Origin: JBDHWG01 sp039810085
GTDB lineage: Bacteria; Chloroflexota; Anaerolineae; Epilineales; JAHCIE01
DNA: 64,000 nucleotides
Assembly (NCBI GenBank): GCA_039810085.1
Contig: JBDHWG010000018.1
Span: 62,001-126,000, forward strand
Direction: 5' to 3'
Shown here: positions 1-10,000 of the stretch, piece after piece
Numbering within the stretch: the stretch's first letter is position 1
Layout of the letters: each line of letters starts with the position of its first letter
Made by a program: the position numbers and the translations under genes
The notes under the pieces: generated by a model
Database searches by the model: none
Seen by the model: only the letters and a program-made list of their open reading frames with translations
Told to the model about the DNA's origin: nothing

Positions 1-1
1 C

Positions 2-409
2 GCGGACCGCGTCGTCGCCCCGGCGGCGGAAGACCTGCGGGCCGTTGTGCTGGCTGAGAGCAGCGGCCGCGGGGCGGACGTCGTGATTGTGGCCGCGCCG
101 TCGAAGGTGGCGCAGCAGCAAGCCCTCGACATCGCCGGGCTAGGCGGGCGCATCAACTTCTTCGGCGGCCTGTCGAAGGAGGACTCAATCATTCAGTTCG
201 ACTCCAACAAAGTCCACTATAACGAGCTTATCGTGACCGGGACAACGGCGTGCAGCACCTACGACTGCTGGCGCGCGGCCGAGATTGTGAACTCCGGTCG
301 ACTCGACCTGGCAGGGCTTATCACGAGCCGCTTCCCGCTGAGCGAGGCGCCCGCCGCGTTTGCCGCTGCCGCCGACGGCAAGAACCTGCGCGTGTCCCTG
401 GAACCCTAG
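2..409 (+). CDS. Zinc-type polyol/alcohol dehydrogenase, C-terminal part (5' end outside window)
   Basis: The open frame enters from the left edge and ends at the TAG at 407-409, so only about 135 C-terminal residues are seen. They contain the end of a Rossmann NAD(P)-binding domain (GRGADVVIVAA, then GLGGRINFFGGL) and the C-terminal beta/alpha part (NELIVTGTTACSTYDCWRAAEIV) typical of medium-chain dehydrogenases of the sorbitol/threonine dehydrogenase group. Such enzymes oxidise a polyol or sugar alcohol to a ketose. The catalytic zinc ligands lie upstream and cannot be checked. It is the first visible gene of a sugar-catabolic series and its stop lies 2 nt before the next start, implying one transcript. 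Exact substrate unknown. Confidence 0.8.
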   Translation, partial: ADRVVAPAAEDLRAVVLAESSGRGADVVIVAAPSKVAQQQALDIAGLGGRINFFGGLSKEDSIIQFDSNKVHYNELIVTGTTACSTYDCWRAAEIVNSGRLDLAGLITSRFPLSEAPAAFAAAADGKNLRVSLEP

Positions 410-411
410 TC

Positions 412-1353
412 ATGTCATCTCGCATCATGACCGTCACCGGCCCCATCGCTCCGTCGGGGCTTGGCGTCACTGACGCCCACAGCCACGTCTGGATTGCGCC
501 GGTCGCCGGCAGTGCGCCAGATGCGCCGCAGCTTCACGACGAGGCGGCCATTGTGCAGGAAGTCCAGGACTTCCGTCGCGTGGGAGGCGGTGCGGTCGTG
601 GATTGCCAACCGGGTGGATGCGGGCGTGATGGTCGGGCGCTTGCGCGCCTGTCCGTCGCCACGGGCGTCCACATCATCGCCGCGACAGGCTATCACCGCG
701 CCAGGTATTATGCGCCTGACGCGCCCCAGCTCCGCCTGACGGCCGAGCAAGCCTGCGATTACTACGTGGACGAGATTCGCGGCGGCCTGACGGAGACCCG
801 CGCGGACGACGCGCCGGTCTATCCCGGCTTCATCAAAATCGCCGCCGAAGCGACGCTAGAGCAATCCCCCCTGGCCCTCATGGAAGGCGCAGCGGCGGCG
901 TGCCGAGCGACGGGCTGCGCGATTGAGATACACACCGAGCAAGGCGCGTCCGTCGAGCATTTCCTGGAGTTCTTCATCCGGCAGGGTGTCTCGCTGCACC
1001 GCCTGGTCTTCTGCCACGTGGACAAGCGGCCGGACGTCGGCCTCCACCGCGAGCTTGCGGGGGCTGGCGTGGTTCTCGAATACGACACATTCTTCCGTCC
1101 CAAGTACCAACCAGAGAAAAATGTCTGGCCGCTCATCGAGGCAATGTTAGGAGCGGGCCATGCCAACCGGCTTGCTCTCGCCACGGACCTGGCCGATTGC
1201 GCCATGTGGCGCTCCTACGGCGGGGAACCGGGGATGGCGGCTTTCATAACGCAGATTCAAGCGCGGCTGGTGCGCATGGGCATTGACGAAAACACCGTTC
1301 AGCGCCTGACGGGAGGCGTTATCGCCGACCGCCTGGCTGTTCCGTTCGCGTAG
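412..1353 (+). CDS. Phosphotriesterase-family metal-dependent hydrolase
   Basis: A 313-residue protein of the amidohydrolase/phosphotriesterase superfamily. The N-terminal metal-binding motif is visible as DAHSHVWI (residues about 21-28). Later pieces fit the TIM barrel: FIKIAAE (probable metal-bridging Lys region), CAIEIHTEQGA, LVFCHVDKRPD and LALATDLAD (late metal-binding Asp). Most bacterial members in sugar clusters act as lactonases or carboxyesterases rather than on organophosphates, so hydrolysis of a sugar lactone is a reasonable inference here. The ATG at 412 lies just after the upstream stop, suggesting translational coupling; a longer upstream frame would overlap the dehydrogenase and is rejected. 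Confidence 0.82.
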   Translation: MSSRIMTVTGPIAPSGLGVTDAHSHVWIAPVAGSAPDAPQLHDEAAIVQEVQDFRRVGGGAVVDCQPGGCGRDGRALARLSVATGVHIIAATGYHRARYYAPDAPQLRLTAEQACDYYVDEIRGGLTETRADDAPVYPGFIKIAAEATLEQSPLALMEGAAAACRATGCAIEIHTEQGASVEHFLEFFIRQGVSLHRLVFCHVDKRPDVGLHRELAGAGVVLEYDTFFRPKYQPEKNVWPLIEAMLGAGHANRLALATDLADCAMWRSYGGEPGMAAFITQIQARLVRMGIDENTVQRLTGGVIADRLAVPFA

Positions 1354-1367
1354 GGAGGGGTTTGCTG

Positions 1368-1951
<584 letters not shown>

Positions 1952-1955
<4 letters not shown>

Positions 1956-2920
1956 AACCGCTGAAAGACTGTCACGTGCTTGTCACAGCCACGTCGTTTG
2001 GCCGCGCCGATCCATGTCTGAGGTCGGAGCTTGAGGCCGCGGTTGGGCGCGTGACCTACAACCCCGTTGGCAAGCCGCTGACCTCGGCCCAGCTCGCCGA
2101 CCTGCTAACCCAGGTGGATGGCTGCATCGCCGGGCTTGACGCCTTCGACGCGGCGGCGCTACGGCGCGCCGACTGCCTGCGGGTGATCGCGCGTTACGGT
2201 GTCGGCACAGACAATGTGGACCTCGACGCGGCGCGCGCCCAGAGCATCATCGTCACCAACACGCCGACGGCGAACGCCGTCTCCGTGGCCGAGCTGACCA
2301 TCGCCCTCATGCTGAACCTTGCCCGTCCCATCCTAGTTGCAGCCGAGGCGACGCGGCGAGGCGAGTGGCCGCGGACCACCGGGCTGCTCCTCGAAGGCAA
2401 AACCGTCGGGCTTGTGGGGCTGGGCGCGATTGGCAAGCAGGTCGCGCGCCGCCTGGCTGCGTTCGACTGCCGCATTCTGGCGCACGATGTTACCGTGGAT
2501 GCAACTTTCGCCGCAGCACATGGCGTCACCATCGTACCCCTAGAGACCGTGCTGAGTGAGGCGGATTTCGTCTCGCTCCACGTGCCCTTGCTGCCTTCAA
2601 CGCGCCGCATGGTGGATGCAACCTTCCTGCACGCCATGAAGCCGGGCGCGTTCCTCGTCAATACGTCGCGCGGCGAGCTGATTGACGAGGACGCGCTGTG
2701 CGACGCCTTGCGCGGCGGCCATTTGCGCGGCGCGGCGTTGGATGTGTTCGAGCGCGAACCACCGGGCGTTGACCACCCCCTGGCGTGCTTGCCGCAGGTC
2801 ATCGCGACGCCACACATGGGCGCGCACTCCGACGGCGCGATGAACGCGATGGGCCGCGGCGCCCTCAACGACTGCCTGGCCGTGTTGTGCGGCGACACCC
2901 CTCGCTACAGAGTTGTTTAG
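1952..2920 (+). CDS. D-isomer-specific 2-hydroxyacid dehydrogenase (phosphoglycerate dehydrogenase-like)
   Basis: A 322-residue NAD-dependent 2-hydroxyacid dehydrogenase. Visible landmarks are the nucleotide-binding GLVGLGAIGKQVARRL (about residues 149-164), the substrate-binding Arg region NTSRGELIDEDAL, the catalytic Glu region in DVFEREPPG, and the catalytic His in ATPHMGAHS. There is no C-terminal ACT regulatory domain, so it is the short form. Serine biosynthesis (3-phosphoglycerate oxidation) is possible, but its place in a sugar cluster suggests it may reduce or oxidise a sugar-derived 2-keto or 2-hydroxy acid. The start overlaps the previous stop by 4 nt. Confidence 0.82.
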
Positions 2921-2972
2921 AGTGCGCGGAGAGGATTAGGTGACACCTCGTCGCGGCATCAAAGAAGGAATT

Positions 2973-3962
2973 ATGGACCAACCCGAACTCAATCTACACG
3001 CAATGAATGGCATAGACGGCTACGCTACCAAGACCAAGAGCGTCCCAACGTTCTACTTCATAGGTGTGACGACCGGCAAGTCCTCGATTAACAAGGTCTT
3101 TCCGCTGTGGATGAGAGAGCTGGGCCGCCCGGAGGTCGTGCTTGAAGGGATGGACCTGAAAATCCACGATACGCCCGAAGCCTATCGCGCCGCTGTGGCC
3201 CAAATCAAGCATGATCCCCAGTCGGTCGGCGCCCTGGTCACGACGCACAAGATCGACCTGTACGAGGCCGCCAAAGACATGTTCGACTACCTCGACCCCT
3301 ACGCCAAGCTGACCGGCGAGATGTCGAGTATCTCCAAGCTGGACGGGCGCCTCGAAGGGCACGCCAAGGACCCGATTACCGCCGGGTTGAGCATGGACCA
3401 CATCACCGGCCAGGGGTACTTCAGTCGAACTGGCGGGGACGTGCTCATCTTCGGCGCGGGTGGCTCCTCGGTCTCGACGGTTCTGCACCTCATCTCGAAG
3501 GCCGACAAGGCTGACCGGCCGCGCCGCATCATCGTCGTCAACCGCTCGCCGAAGCGTCTCCACAACATGCAGGCGATGGTGGATACCCTGGCGACGGACA
3601 TCGAGATGACGTACATCGAGAACGCCGACCCGCGGCGCAACGATAGCATCATGGCCGACCTCCCCGACGGCAGCATTGTCATCAACGCGACCGGCATGGG
3701 CAAGGACACGCCCGGCTCGCCGGTCACCGACGACGGCGTGTTCCCGCGCAACGGCATCGCCTGGGAGTTCAACTACCGCGGTGAGCTTGACTTCCTGCAT
3801 CAAGCCGAGCGCCAGGCGAAGAGCCGCAATCTGTTCGTGGAGGACGGCTGGGTGTACTTCGTCCACGGCTGGTCGCAGGTCGTTGGGCAGGTGCTGCACA
3901 TAGAGATCACCGATGAAGTCTTTGGACGGCTCGAACGAGCCGCCGCCACCGTCCGCGGTTAG
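2973..3962 (+). CDS. Shikimate dehydrogenase-like NAD(P)-dependent oxidoreductase
   Basis: A 329-residue relative of shikimate/quinate dehydrogenase. The substrate-domain catalytic Lys is seen in LVTTHKIDLY (about residue 88) and its partner Asp in HAKDPITAGLS. The Rossmann loop is FGAGGSSVSTVL, followed by VVNRSPKRL where the Arg suggests NADP(H) preference. It differs from canonical AroE at the N-terminus, having TFYFIGVTTGKSSINKVFP in place of the usual shikimate-contacting SxS segment seen in AroE, so shikimate itself may not be the substrate. Start is ATG 2973 after AAGAAGGAA. No other aromatic-pathway gene is nearby; a role in the local sugar or cyclitol pathway is inferred. Confidence 0.75.
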   Translation: MDQPELNLHAMNGIDGYATKTKSVPTFYFIGVTTGKSSINKVFPLWMRELGRPEVVLEGMDLKIHDTPEAYRAAVAQIKHDPQSVGALVTTHKIDLYEAAKDMFDYLDPYAKLTGEMSSISKLDGRLEGHAKDPITAGLSMDHITGQGYFSRTGGDVLIFGAGGSSVSTVLHLISKADKADRPRRIIVVNRSPKRLHNMQAMVDTLATDIEMTYIENADPRRNDSIMADLPDGSIVINATGMGKDTPGSPVTDDGVFPRNGIAWEFNYRGELDFLHQAERQAKSRNLFVEDGWVYFVHGWSQVVGQVLHIEITDEVFGRLERAAATVRG

Positions 3963-3992
3963 CCGACGGTCGCCCGATAAGGAGAGTGTCTG

Positions 3993-5318
3993 ATGATGAA
4001 AGCGCGCCTTGTGCCGGTCTATTTCGACCCCGGCCGGGATGAGCAGTTCGACCTGCAACTCGCGGCCCTCCAGGAGTCGCTTCAAGATGTCGCTGAGTTC
4101 CTGCCGCCCGTCGCGCTAGGCCAACCGCTGCCCGCCGACGCCGACGCCGTACTGTTCCCCCAGATTCTCGGTGAGGCGTATCGGCAACTCGCGCATTTCA
4201 AGGCGATTGACCGCCCCATCCTCATCGTCACCTCGGAGTTCGGCACGATGGCGATGTGGGACTGGGAGATTGCCAGTTACATGCGGGCGGAGGGTGTCAA
4301 CACCATCACGCCGTACAGCCTCGCGCAGACGCGCAAGCTCTGCCGCGCCCTCGGCGTCAAGCGCGAGATGGCGCAGACCAAGTTCCTCGCCTTCCAGGAC
4401 AACCCCGGCGCGGGCTTTCAGCCCGAAATCTTCAAGCGCTTCTACTGGTGGGAGGACGAGTGTACGCAGCGGATGTTCCAGAAGTTCGGCGTCACGATTG
4501 AGAAGCGCAGCTTCAGGGAATTGGGCGCCGCAGCGAAGGCGATACCGGACGAGGAGGCCGACGCGGTACTGGCGCATTGGGACCTGAACACGCCTGGCGT
4601 CTCACCCCACTCCCTGCGCAGCGCCGTCAAGCTGTACATCGCCTTGACCCGCGAAATCGGCGACGATGAGCGCATCGGCGGCGTGGGCATCAATTGCCTC
4701 AACGAGTCCCACTTCTCCGACACGACGCCGTGCCTGGCGTGGAACATGTTCTACACGGAGCGGCGGCTCATCTGGGGCTGCGAAGCCGACACACTTTCCA
4801 TGCTCACGAAGTACATCCTGAACCGCTCGCTGGATGTCCCCATCATGATGACAAACCTCTACCCGTTCCTGATGGGCATGGCGGCGCTGAAGCACGAGCG
4901 TATTGACCGCTACCCCCATGTCCTCCACAACCCCGACGACTACATCCTGGTCGCCCACTGCGGCTACCTGGGCGTACTGCCCCAAGCGTTCGCCACCGAG
5001 TGGGCCTTGCGCCCCCGCGTCCTGCGCATCACCGACCCGAACGCGACGGCCATCGACGCCCTTCTGCCAACGGGCGATGTGACCCTGGCGAAGCTCGCGC
5101 CGACAATGAACACCATCACCGTGGCCGAGGGGGACCTGGAGGGCTACGCCCAGTTCCCGAACTCGGACTGCTTGAACGGCGGCGTCATTCGCGTGTCAAG
5201 CGGTCCGCGCCTGATGAAGCGCGCCTCGTCGCACCACTATCTGCTCATGACGGGCCACGTCCAGAACGACATCGACCTTATCTCCAGCGTGTTCGGGCTA
5301 TCCGTCGAGTCCATATAA
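3993..5318 (+). CDS. L-fucose/L-arabinose isomerase-like protein
   Basis: A 441-residue protein resembling the FucI/AraA-like isomerase superfamily (aldose-ketose isomerases with a divalent metal). The segment INCLNESHFSDTTPCLAWN followed by RLIWGCEADTLSMLTKYIL (about residues 232-275) carries the conserved acidic residues expected for the metal site. The C-terminal HCGYLGVLP and SGPRLMKRASSHHYLLMTGH supply the His-rich end. It is shorter than E. coli FucI (about 590 residues), as is usual for the uncharacterised fucose isomerase-like group. A strong AAGGAGAG precedes ATG 3993; ATG 3996 is an alternative. Substrate unknown. Confidence 0.72.
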   Translation: MMKARLVPVYFDPGRDEQFDLQLAALQESLQDVAEFLPPVALGQPLPADADAVLFPQILGEAYRQLAHFKAIDRPILIVTSEFGTMAMWDWEIASYMRAEGVNTITPYSLAQTRKLCRALGVKREMAQTKFLAFQDNPGAGFQPEIFKRFYWWEDECTQRMFQKFGVTIEKRSFRELGAAAKAIPDEEADAVLAHWDLNTPGVSPHSLRSAVKLYIALTREIGDDERIGGVGINCLNESHFSDTTPCLAWNMFYTERRLIWGCEADTLSMLTKYILNRSLDVPIMMTNLYPFLMGMAALKHERIDRYPHVLHNPDDYILVAHCGYLGVLPQAFATEWALRPRVLRITDPNATAIDALLPTGDVTLAKLAPTMNTITVAEGDLEGYAQFPNSDCLNGGVIRVSSGPRLMKRASSHHYLLMTGHVQNDIDLISSVFGLSVESI

Positions 5319-5332
5319 ATGAGGAGTCCCTC

Positions 5333-6187
5333 ATGAAAATCGGCGTCAACACCTTCGTGTGGGTCTCGCCCTTCAACACGGATGCCATCGATCTGGTGTA
5401 CAAAGTGAAGGACTTCGGATTCGACGTCTTCGAGATGGCGTGCGAGGAGCCTGAGGGTATCGATGTCGGCGCGGTCAAAGCCGCCCTCGACGAGACCGGT
5501 CTCGGCGCGATTGTGTGTGGCGTCTTTGGTCCCGGCCGCGACCTGAGCAGCGACAACGCCGGGGTGCGCGAAACCACGAAGACCTATGTGCGCTGGATGA
5601 TTGACACGGCGCAAACGTTGGGAGCCCCGGTCGTGTGCGGCCCGGCCTACTCCTCCGTCGGCAAAGCCCGCCTTCTGCCGCCGGCCGAACGCGACGCCGA
5701 GCGGCGCCGGGCCGCAGACGGGCTACGCGAGCTAGGCGACTACGCGGGCGAGCGCGGCGTGAAGCTCGCGCTCGAGCCGTTGAATCGGTTCGAGGTCGAC
5801 ATGATGAACACAGTCGCCCAAGGGCTGGCGTTGCTGGATGAAGTCAACAGCCCTGCCATCGGGTTGCACCTCGACACGTTCCACATGCATATCGAGGAGA
5901 AGAACACCGAGCAGGCCATCCGCCGCGCAGGAGGGAAGCTCTATCACTTCCATGCCTGCGAGAATGACCGGGGCATCCCCGGCACGGGTCAGGTTGATTG
6001 GGAAGGCGTGGCGCGCGGGCTGGCAGCAATTCACTACGACGGCGTGGTCGCCATTGAGGCGTTCACACCGGCGCTCGAAGCCATCGCCCGCGCGGTGTGC
6101 CTGTGGCGGCCACTGGCCCCGGACCAGGACACGCTGGCGCGTCAGGGCCTCGCCTTCCTGCGCAGCATCCTGGCAACGTCAGGCTGA
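5333..6187 (+). CDS. Sugar-phosphate isomerase/epimerase, D-tagatose 3-epimerase-like
   Basis: A 284-residue TIM-barrel protein of the xylose-isomerase-like epimerase family. The four metal and catalytic positions of D-tagatose/allulose 3-epimerases can be located in ALEPLNRFE (first Glu), GLHLDTFHMHIEE (Asp), FHACENDRGIPGTGQVDW (His and the substrate-phosphate or hydroxyl loop) and AIEAFTP (second Glu). It should epimerise a free ketose at C-3. ATG 5333 follows GAGGAG at 5321. It ends the + strand sugar cluster and faces the - strand glucuronide operon across a 55-bp gap in which no clear terminator was seen. Confidence 0.82.
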   Translation: MKIGVNTFVWVSPFNTDAIDLVYKVKDFGFDVFEMACEEPEGIDVGAVKAALDETGLGAIVCGVFGPGRDLSSDNAGVRETTKTYVRWMIDTAQTLGAPVVCGPAYSSVGKARLLPPAERDAERRRAADGLRELGDYAGERGVKLALEPLNRFEVDMMNTVAQGLALLDEVNSPAIGLHLDTFHMHIEEKNTEQAIRRAGGKLYHFHACENDRGIPGTGQVDWEGVARGLAAIHYDGVVAIEAFTPALEAIARAVCLWRPLAPDQDTLARQGLAFLRSILATSG

Positions 6188-6242
6188 AGGTTCTTCAGAT
6201 CGTCGTCTGCTAGCCTCTTTCCCGTGAGGGAGTCGGGCTGGC

Positions 6243-7067
6243 CTACACGCCGCTGAAGGCGCTAAAGCCGCCATCGACCGCCACGACAATGCCGTTGACG
6301 AAGCTCGCGCCCGGGCTGCACAGCCAGACCAGCGTGCTTATCAGCTCGTCCGGCTCCCCGAAGCGGCCTGCCGGCGTGTGGTCGATAATGGTCTGGCCGC
6401 GCGGCGTCAGCGAGCCGTCCTCGTTTAGCAGCAAGCTGCGGTTCTGCTCGCCGATGAAGAAGCCCGGCGCGATGGCGTTCACGCGGATACCGCCGCCAAA
6501 CGAGCGCGCCAGTTCGACCGCCAGCCAGCGCGTCGCGTTGTCTACCGCCGCCTTCGCCACGCCGTAGCCGACGACGCGCGTCAGCGCCCGCTGCGCCGCC
6601 ATGGACGAGATATTGACGATGCAGCCGCGCTTGGCCTGCCCCATCGCCTCGCCGAACACCTGGATGGGCAGGAGCGTGCCGTTCAGGTTCAGGGCGATGA
6701 CCGGCTGCATGCCTTCGACGGGCAGGGTGAAGAAGGACTGGCCCGGTGGGAGCGTCGCCGACGGCATGTTGCCGCCCGCCGCGTTCACCAGGATGTCGAG
6801 CCGCCCCCACTGGTCTAGCACGGCCGCGCGCGCCTCTTCGAGCTTCGCGCGGTCCAACACGTCGGCGGGCAGCGGCATAGCCGTGCCGCCGAGGCCCTCG
6901 ATGTCCGCCACGACGACCTCGGCCTGCTCGCGGCGGCGGCCCAGGACGCCGACCTTGGCGCCGGCCTGCGCCAGCCCGCGCGCCATCGCGCTGCCCAGCA
7001 CCCCCGTGCCCCCGGTGATGACCGCCACCTGACCGTTTAAACTGAACAGATTCTGAAGTGTGTCCAT
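6243..7067 (-). CDS. SDR oxidoreductase, probable D-mannonate oxidoreductase (fructuronate reductase)
   Basis: A 274-residue classical short-chain dehydrogenase. The cofactor motif is TGGTGVLGSAMA (about residues 19-30), followed by NAAGGNMPSA, the catalytic Ser in VNISSMAAQ, Tyr-Lys in YGVAKAA, and IAPGFFIGEQN. Family members of this length, with the characteristic GEQNRSLLLNEDG loop, commonly sit with glucuronate isomerase and reduce fructuronate to mannonate. That fits the neighbour uxaC 54 nt upstream in transcription. ATG 7067 follows GAGGAAATAAG. Mannonate dehydratase (UxuA), the next step, is not in the window. Function is inferred from family and context. Confidence 0.78.
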   Translation of the reverse strand: MDTLQNLFSLNGQVAVITGGTGVLGSAMARGLAQAGAKVGVLGRRREQAEVVVADIEGLGGTAMPLPADVLDRAKLEEARAAVLDQWGRLDILVNAAGGNMPSATLPPGQSFFTLPVEGMQPVIALNLNGTLLPIQVFGEAMGQAKRGCIVNISSMAAQRALTRVVGYGVAKAAVDNATRWLAVELARSFGGGIRVNAIAPGFFIGEQNRSLLLNEDGSLTPRGQTIIDHTPAGRFGEPDELISTLVWLCSPGASFVNGIVVAVDGGFSAFSGV

Positions 7068-7079
7068 CTTATTTCCTCA

Positions 7080-7118
7080 ACCCTGTGTCCTCTGCGCCTC
7101 TGTGGCAATCTTCTCTTC
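7080..7118. repeat. Dispersed 'CACAGAG' repeat, partial copy
   Basis: The 54-bp gap between uxaC and the SDR gene contains a degenerate single arm of the same CACAGAG-rich element that occurs as a full inverted repeat at 54952-55019. On the - strand, both read GATTGCCACAGAGGC followed by CAGAG and ACACA. Seen directly; role unknown. Confidence 0.6.
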
Positions 7119-7121
7119 GTC

Positions 7122-8567
7122 TTACCGCGCCGTTACAGCCTCGGCATCCGAGATGCGGTAGGCGCGCTTCGCCAGACCCGTCGCGCAGTCTCGCGCCATC
7201 TCCGCCGCTTCGTCCTCGGCGATCAATCCCTGCACGACCAGCCTGGCGAGCCAGTCGCAGCTCACCCGCCGCCACACGTCGTGGCGCGCGGGGATCGACG
7301 CGAAGGCGCGCGTGTCGTCGTTGAAGCCGGCCGTATTATACAGCCCGGCCGTCTCGATGACGTTATCGAAGTAGCGGCGGATGCCGTTGACGCTGTCGTG
7401 GAACCACCAAGGCGGGCCGAGCCGCACGGCGGGGTAGTGGCCGGCGAGAGGGGCCAGATCGCGGCTGTAGCCCGTCTCGTCCAGTGTGAACAGGATGAGG
7501 CGCAGGCGCGCGTCGTTGCCGTACGCATTGAGCAGCGGCTTGAAGCTCTGGACCCACTCGATGCCGAAAGGAACGTCACCGCCCTTGTCCGCGCCGAAGC
7601 GCTCGAAGACCGCCGGGTTGTGATTGCGCGCGACGCCGAGGTGGACTTGCATGACCAAGCCGTCCTCGACGCTCATGCGCGCGAACTCCATCAGCATGTG
7701 GCCCGCGAACTGCTCCGCGTCGGCGGCGGTCGCCCCGCCCTGCAACGCGCGTCCGAAGATGGCGTCGGCCTCGGCGTCGGTCAGGCGCACCGTGTACGGC
7801 GTCAGTTTGGAGTGGTCGGCGGCCAGCGCGCCCATGCTCTTGAAGAAGGCGCGGCGCTCCTCCAGCGCCTGGATGTAGCGGGCGTAGTCGGTCACGGCAA
7901 TGCCCGACACGTCACTGAGGCGTTCGATGTCGCCGCGCCAGGTTGGGCTCGCCAGGTTCATCAGCGCGTCGGGGCGGAACGTCGGCAGGATGTGGGTGTA
8001 GCCCTCCGCGTGCAGCGTGCGGTGGTCGTCCAGGGTGTCCGTCGCGGCGTCCGTGGTCGCCAGCCACTCGATGTTGAAGCGATTGAACAACGCGCGCGGC
8101 GAGAACTCCGGCTTCGCCAGCTGCGCCGCCAGGTGATCGTAGATGCGCTGCGCGCTCTCGCCGTTCAGCCGTTCGGTCACGCCGAACACGTCAATCAGCG
8201 ACGAGGACAGCCAGAGGCCGGAGGGCGTGCCGCGAAACAGGTAGAAGTTCTCGGCGAAGATCTGCCAGATTTTGCGGTGGTCGGTCTCGACCGGCGTGCC
8301 GTCCACACTGGGGATGCCGAGCTTTTCGAGCGGGATGCCCTGGCTGTAGAGCATGCGGAACACGTAGTGGTCGGGAATGATGAAGAGGTCCGTCGGTGTG
8401 CCGCTGCTCGCCGACGGATCGGCCAGCAGCGCGGGCGGCACGTGGCCGTGCGGGCTAACAATCGGCAGGTCTTTCACGGCAGCGTACAGCGTGCGGGCCA
8501 TCTCGCGCTGCGCCGGGTCGGCGTCGAAGCATCGGTCGGGTGAGAGAGTCCATGGAATGCCTGGCAT
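7122..8567 (-). CDS. uxaC: Glucuronate isomerase
   Basis: A 481-residue uronate isomerase that converts D-glucuronate to D-fructuronate (or galacturonate to tagaturonate) in the cytoplasm. The metal-dependent amidohydrolase-fold signature VSPHGHVPP (about residues 37-45) gives the HxH pair. FRPDALMNL, VQVHLGVARNHNP, DETGYSRDLAPLAGH, LGPPWWFHDS and FNDDTRAFASIPARHDVWRR all match UxaC conserved blocks. Length equals the family norm. Start is ATG 8567, preceded by AAAGGAAGAAG; nine further upstream codons in the frame are not needed. It follows the MFS gene by 44 nt in one operon and takes the glucuronate released by the two glucuronidases. Confidence 0.92.
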   Translation of the reverse strand: MPGIPWTLSPDRCFDADPAQREMARTLYAAVKDLPIVSPHGHVPPALLADPSASSGTPTDLFIIPDHYVFRMLYSQGIPLEKLGIPSVDGTPVETDHRKIWQIFAENFYLFRGTPSGLWLSSSLIDVFGVTERLNGESAQRIYDHLAAQLAKPEFSPRALFNRFNIEWLATTDAATDTLDDHRTLHAEGYTHILPTFRPDALMNLASPTWRGDIERLSDVSGIAVTDYARYIQALEERRAFFKSMGALAADHSKLTPYTVRLTDAEADAIFGRALQGGATAADAEQFAGHMLMEFARMSVEDGLVMQVHLGVARNHNPAVFERFGADKGGDVPFGIEWVQSFKPLLNAYGNDARLRLILFTLDETGYSRDLAPLAGHYPAVRLGPPWWFHDSVNGIRRYFDNVIETAGLYNTAGFNDDTRAFASIPARHDVWRRVSCDWLARLVVQGLIAEDEAAEMARDCATGLAKRAYRISDAEAVTAR

Positions 8568-8611
8568 GACTTCTTCCTTTGGCGGGTGTGCCACAACGTT
8601 AGCTCAAAACA

Positions 8612-9970
8612 TCAGTCGCCCGCGGCAGCGGTCTGCGCGGCCATCCTCTGCTGCATGCGCTCCTGGTCACGCGGGAAGGTCCGGTAGAACACGAACCAGA
8701 AGACCGCGTTGATTGCGTAGGGTACGGTAATCAGCCAGAACATGACCGGCTGCAAGCCGTACTGCTGCGCCAGGCCCCCCAGGGCCAGGGACACGAGCGC
8801 CGCCAACGCGCCTTGAATGAAGGAGAACAACAGGGCGAAGGCCGTGCCGCGATACTGCGGCAGAACGACCTGCGACACCATCGGCAGGACGCAGCCGGAG
8901 AAGCCGAGGGAGGCCACCAGTCCGAAGACAAACCAGATGACGTATTCGAGAACCCGGCTGCCCCAGGGGATCTGCATCGCGAGGTAGCTCATGATGGCGA
9001 AGGCGACCAGGTAAAGCTGCATCATGATAACGCGGCCGATGCGCGGGTTCCAGCGCGCAAAGCGGTCGCCCAGGATGCCGCCGAGGAACGAGCTGATGGT
9101 GAAGCCCACGAAGAACACCGAGGTCACCAGGGTCGCCTCCTGGGTCGAGAACTTGCGCACGTCCACCAGGAAGGTCACCTGGAAGGCGAACAGGATGAGG
9201 CTGGTAATGAAAATGAGCTGGACGCCGAGCAGGGCCACAGTGGGGATAGCCAGCAGGCCGGGAACGTCGGCGAAGCGGAAGCCGCCTTCCTTGGCGGACG
9301 GCCGGGCTTGCTCAGCGCCGCCGACGGCCTGGGCGAACCTCTCATCGCTCACTTCGTGCCTCGGATCGGTCACGAATATCCAGGTCAGGATGCCGCTTAG
9401 GATGGCGATCCCGCCCATAATGAACATGCCGATGCGCCAGCCCTGGTTGTCGGGAATGCCGGCCAGCTGACCGAGCAGCGGCGTCATAATGATGGAGCCG
9501 ACGCCAGTCACGCTGCGCATCGTGCCGTACACCCGGCCGCGCTCATCCGGCTTGAAGATGTCGGATACCAGGCCGTTGGAGATCGGCTCAGCGGCGACCG
9601 TGCCGAGGACGCCAATGCCGTAGAGCAGCATCAGCTGGTTGAAATCGCGGGCGAACCCGGCCGCGACCATCCAGACACCCCACAGCGCCGTGACGACCAG
9701 GAGTAGCTTGCGGCCAAAGCGGTCACCCAGGATGGCCCAGATGGGGCCGAAAATCATGCGCGCGAATTTGCCGATACTGGTCAGGATGCCAAGCGACGCC
9801 AGGGTTAGACCCAGGTCGGCGCGAATCACGGGGAAGAGGCTGTTGATCAGCCCGCCCTCCGAGTTCTCGATGAGCTGCAACATGGACAACACGGTGACGG
9901 TCAGCCAGCGGTGCTTGACACCGCCTTCCTTTGTGGGCGCGACACTAGGTGTGATAGTCTGTTCGGCCAC
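8612..9970 (-). CDS. MFS transporter (glucuronide/uronate uptake, putative)
   Basis: A 452-residue 12-TM major facilitator protein. The loop 2-3 signature GDRFGRKLLL is seen near residue 90, and long hydrophobic segments run throughout. It is clearly paralogous to the second MFS at 15067-16389: both carry ENSEGGLIN or NQEGGLIN, ALGVLAS-like and WRIGMFIMGGIAILSG segments. Start is a GTG at 9970 because a perfect AAGGAGGTG lies 4 nt upstream; the longer open frame to 10069 is repeat sequence. Operon position implies import of glucuronides or glucuronate, but direction and substrate are inference. Confidence 0.85.
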   Translation of the reverse strand: MAEQTITPSVAPTKEGGVKHRWLTVTVLSMLQLIENSEGGLINSLFPVIRADLGLTLASLGILTSIGKFARMIFGPIWAILGDRFGRKLLLVVTALWGVWMVAAGFARDFNQLMLLYGIGVLGTVAAEPISNGLVSDIFKPDERGRVYGTMRSVTGVGSIIMTPLLGQLAGIPDNQGWRIGMFIMGGIAILSGILTWIFVTDPRHEVSDERFAQAVGGAEQARPSAKEGGFRFADVPGLLAIPTVALLGVQLIFITSLILFAFQVTFLVDVRKFSTQEATLVTSVFFVGFTISSFLGGILGDRFARWNPRIGRVIMMQLYLVAFAIMSYLAMQIPWGSRVLEYVIWFVFGLVASLGFSGCVLPMVSQVVLPQYRGTAFALLFSFIQGALAALVSLALGGLAQQYGLQPVMFWLITVPYAINAVFWFVFYRTFPRDQERMQQRMAAQTAAAGD

Positions 9971-10000
9971 GATACACCTCCTTGTAATTATGGCACGGAA

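Noticed and set aside
5000..5332. Long N-terminal extension of the epimerase-like protein
   Set aside because: The frame upstream of ATG 5333 overlaps the isomerase-like gene in another frame and has composition of a shadow; a GAGGAG stands right before ATG 5333.
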